Assembly (NCBI GenBank): GCA_030432015.1
Contig: JAUIHJ010000398.1
Span: forward strand, 1 to 7,745
DNA from: a bacterium
GTDB taxonomy: Bacteria > Planctomycetota > Planctomycetia > Pirellulales > Pirellulaceae
Direction of reading: 5' to 3'
DNA: 7,745 nucleotides
In this document: positions 7,416-7,745 of the stretch, one piece after another
Position numbering within the stretch: position 1 is the first letter of the stretch
Layout of the letters: every line of letters begins with the position of its first letter
The notes under the pieces: model-generated
What the model was told of the DNA's origin: nothing
The model's database searches: none
What the model saw: only the letters and a program-made list of their open reading frames with translations
Program-made: the position numbers and the translations under genes

Positions 7416-7745
7416 CGGAGAAAGATAAATTCTTTTGTATTGATCAGGGCATGCGCGAAGTCGGACCACAATTTGGCGTCATCGCTGGCGACTTCGCGCA
7501 CCGCAGCCTCCGCATTCAAGAACGCGACCGCGATGGCTTGTTCCTGGTCGGTTGGCGGTCGTGCGAACGCCGTCTGATACATCCACGTTACGCGCGAGTC
7601 CATGGTCTCTGACTGTTGGATGGCCCGCGATCCCCACTTCTCTGCCTGCTGAACGACAAACGGGTCATTCATCAGGATCAGAGCTTGCGAGGGCACGTTG
7701 GACACATTCCGCCGCCCCATCGTGCTGAACGGAGCCGGGGTGTCG
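7412..7745 (-). CDS. DUF1553 (PSD1) domain protein, C-terminal fragment cut by the window edge
   Basis: Only the last 110 complete codons are inside the window; the frame stays open to the right edge, so the true start lies outside. The visible part begins DTPAPFSTMGRRNVSNVPSQ and continues ALILMNDPFVVQQA, the hallmark of the DUF1553 (PF07587) C-terminal region. It ends with LWSDFAHALINTKEFIFLR, the usual end of the family. Full-length planctomycete proteins of this kind usually carry an N-terminal cytochrome-c-like PSCyt1 and/or a DUF1549 (PSCyt2) domain and are exported, but those parts cannot be seen here. The TGA stop overlaps the ATG of the downstream DUF1501 gene, indicating a two-gene operon. 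Function is not established. The internal ATG at 7720 is not the start, because conserved residues precede it. Confidence 0.92.
   Translation of the reverse strand, partial: DTPAPFSTMGRRNVSNVPSQALILMNDPFVVQQAEKWGSRAIQQSETMDSRVTWMYQTAFARPPTDQEQAIAVAFLNAEAAVREVASDDAKLWSDFAHALINTKEFIFLR

Overview
The window looks like a piece of a Planctomycetota chromosome, probably from a Pirellula/Rhodopirellula-like lineage. The basis is gene content: two DUF1501 proteins, the C-terminus of a DUF1553 (PSD1) protein and a large secreted sulfatase. This combination is strongly enriched in planctomycetes, but related bacteria such as some Verrucomicrobiota cannot be excluded from sequence alone. The DNA is moderately GC-rich by eye, and most other long open frames are antisense or frame-shifted shadows of the real genes.

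Layout: bases 1-422 hold no convincing gene, but 53-151 contain three closely packed GC-rich inverted repeats. Three plus-strand genes follow: a formylglycine-type arylsulfatase of about 786 residues with a C-terminal beta-sandwich (423-2783), a secreted alpha/beta-hydrolase-like protein with a C-terminal fibronectin-III-like domain (2925-4313), and a Tat-exported DUF1501 protein (best start 4449, end 5852). The gaps between them are 141 and 135 bases. After a 90-base convergent gap, the minus strand carries a second, clearly different DUF1501 protein (7415-5943) and, upstream of it, the 3' end of a DUF1553 gene that runs off the right edge. The last two overlap by the four bases ATGA, the usual planctomycete DUF1553-DUF1501 pair with apparent translational coupling.

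How the genes may work together: all complete proteins carry export signals (Sec-like for the sulfatase and hydrolase, twin-arginine for both DUF1501 proteins). They are therefore expected in the periplasm or outside the cell. The sulfatase and hydrolase would be suited to removing sulfate and ester groups from complex organic polymers; this is inference from family and context, and no substrate can be read from the sequence. The DUF1501 and DUF1553 families have no established reaction that I know of. The DUF1501 proteins show visible motif similarity to the sulfatase, consistent with a shared alkaline-phosphatase-like fold. I see no tRNA, rRNA, CRISPR array, transposase or phage gene. No wholly new system is evident; the best leads are the uncharacterised hydrolase and the DUF1501 proteins.
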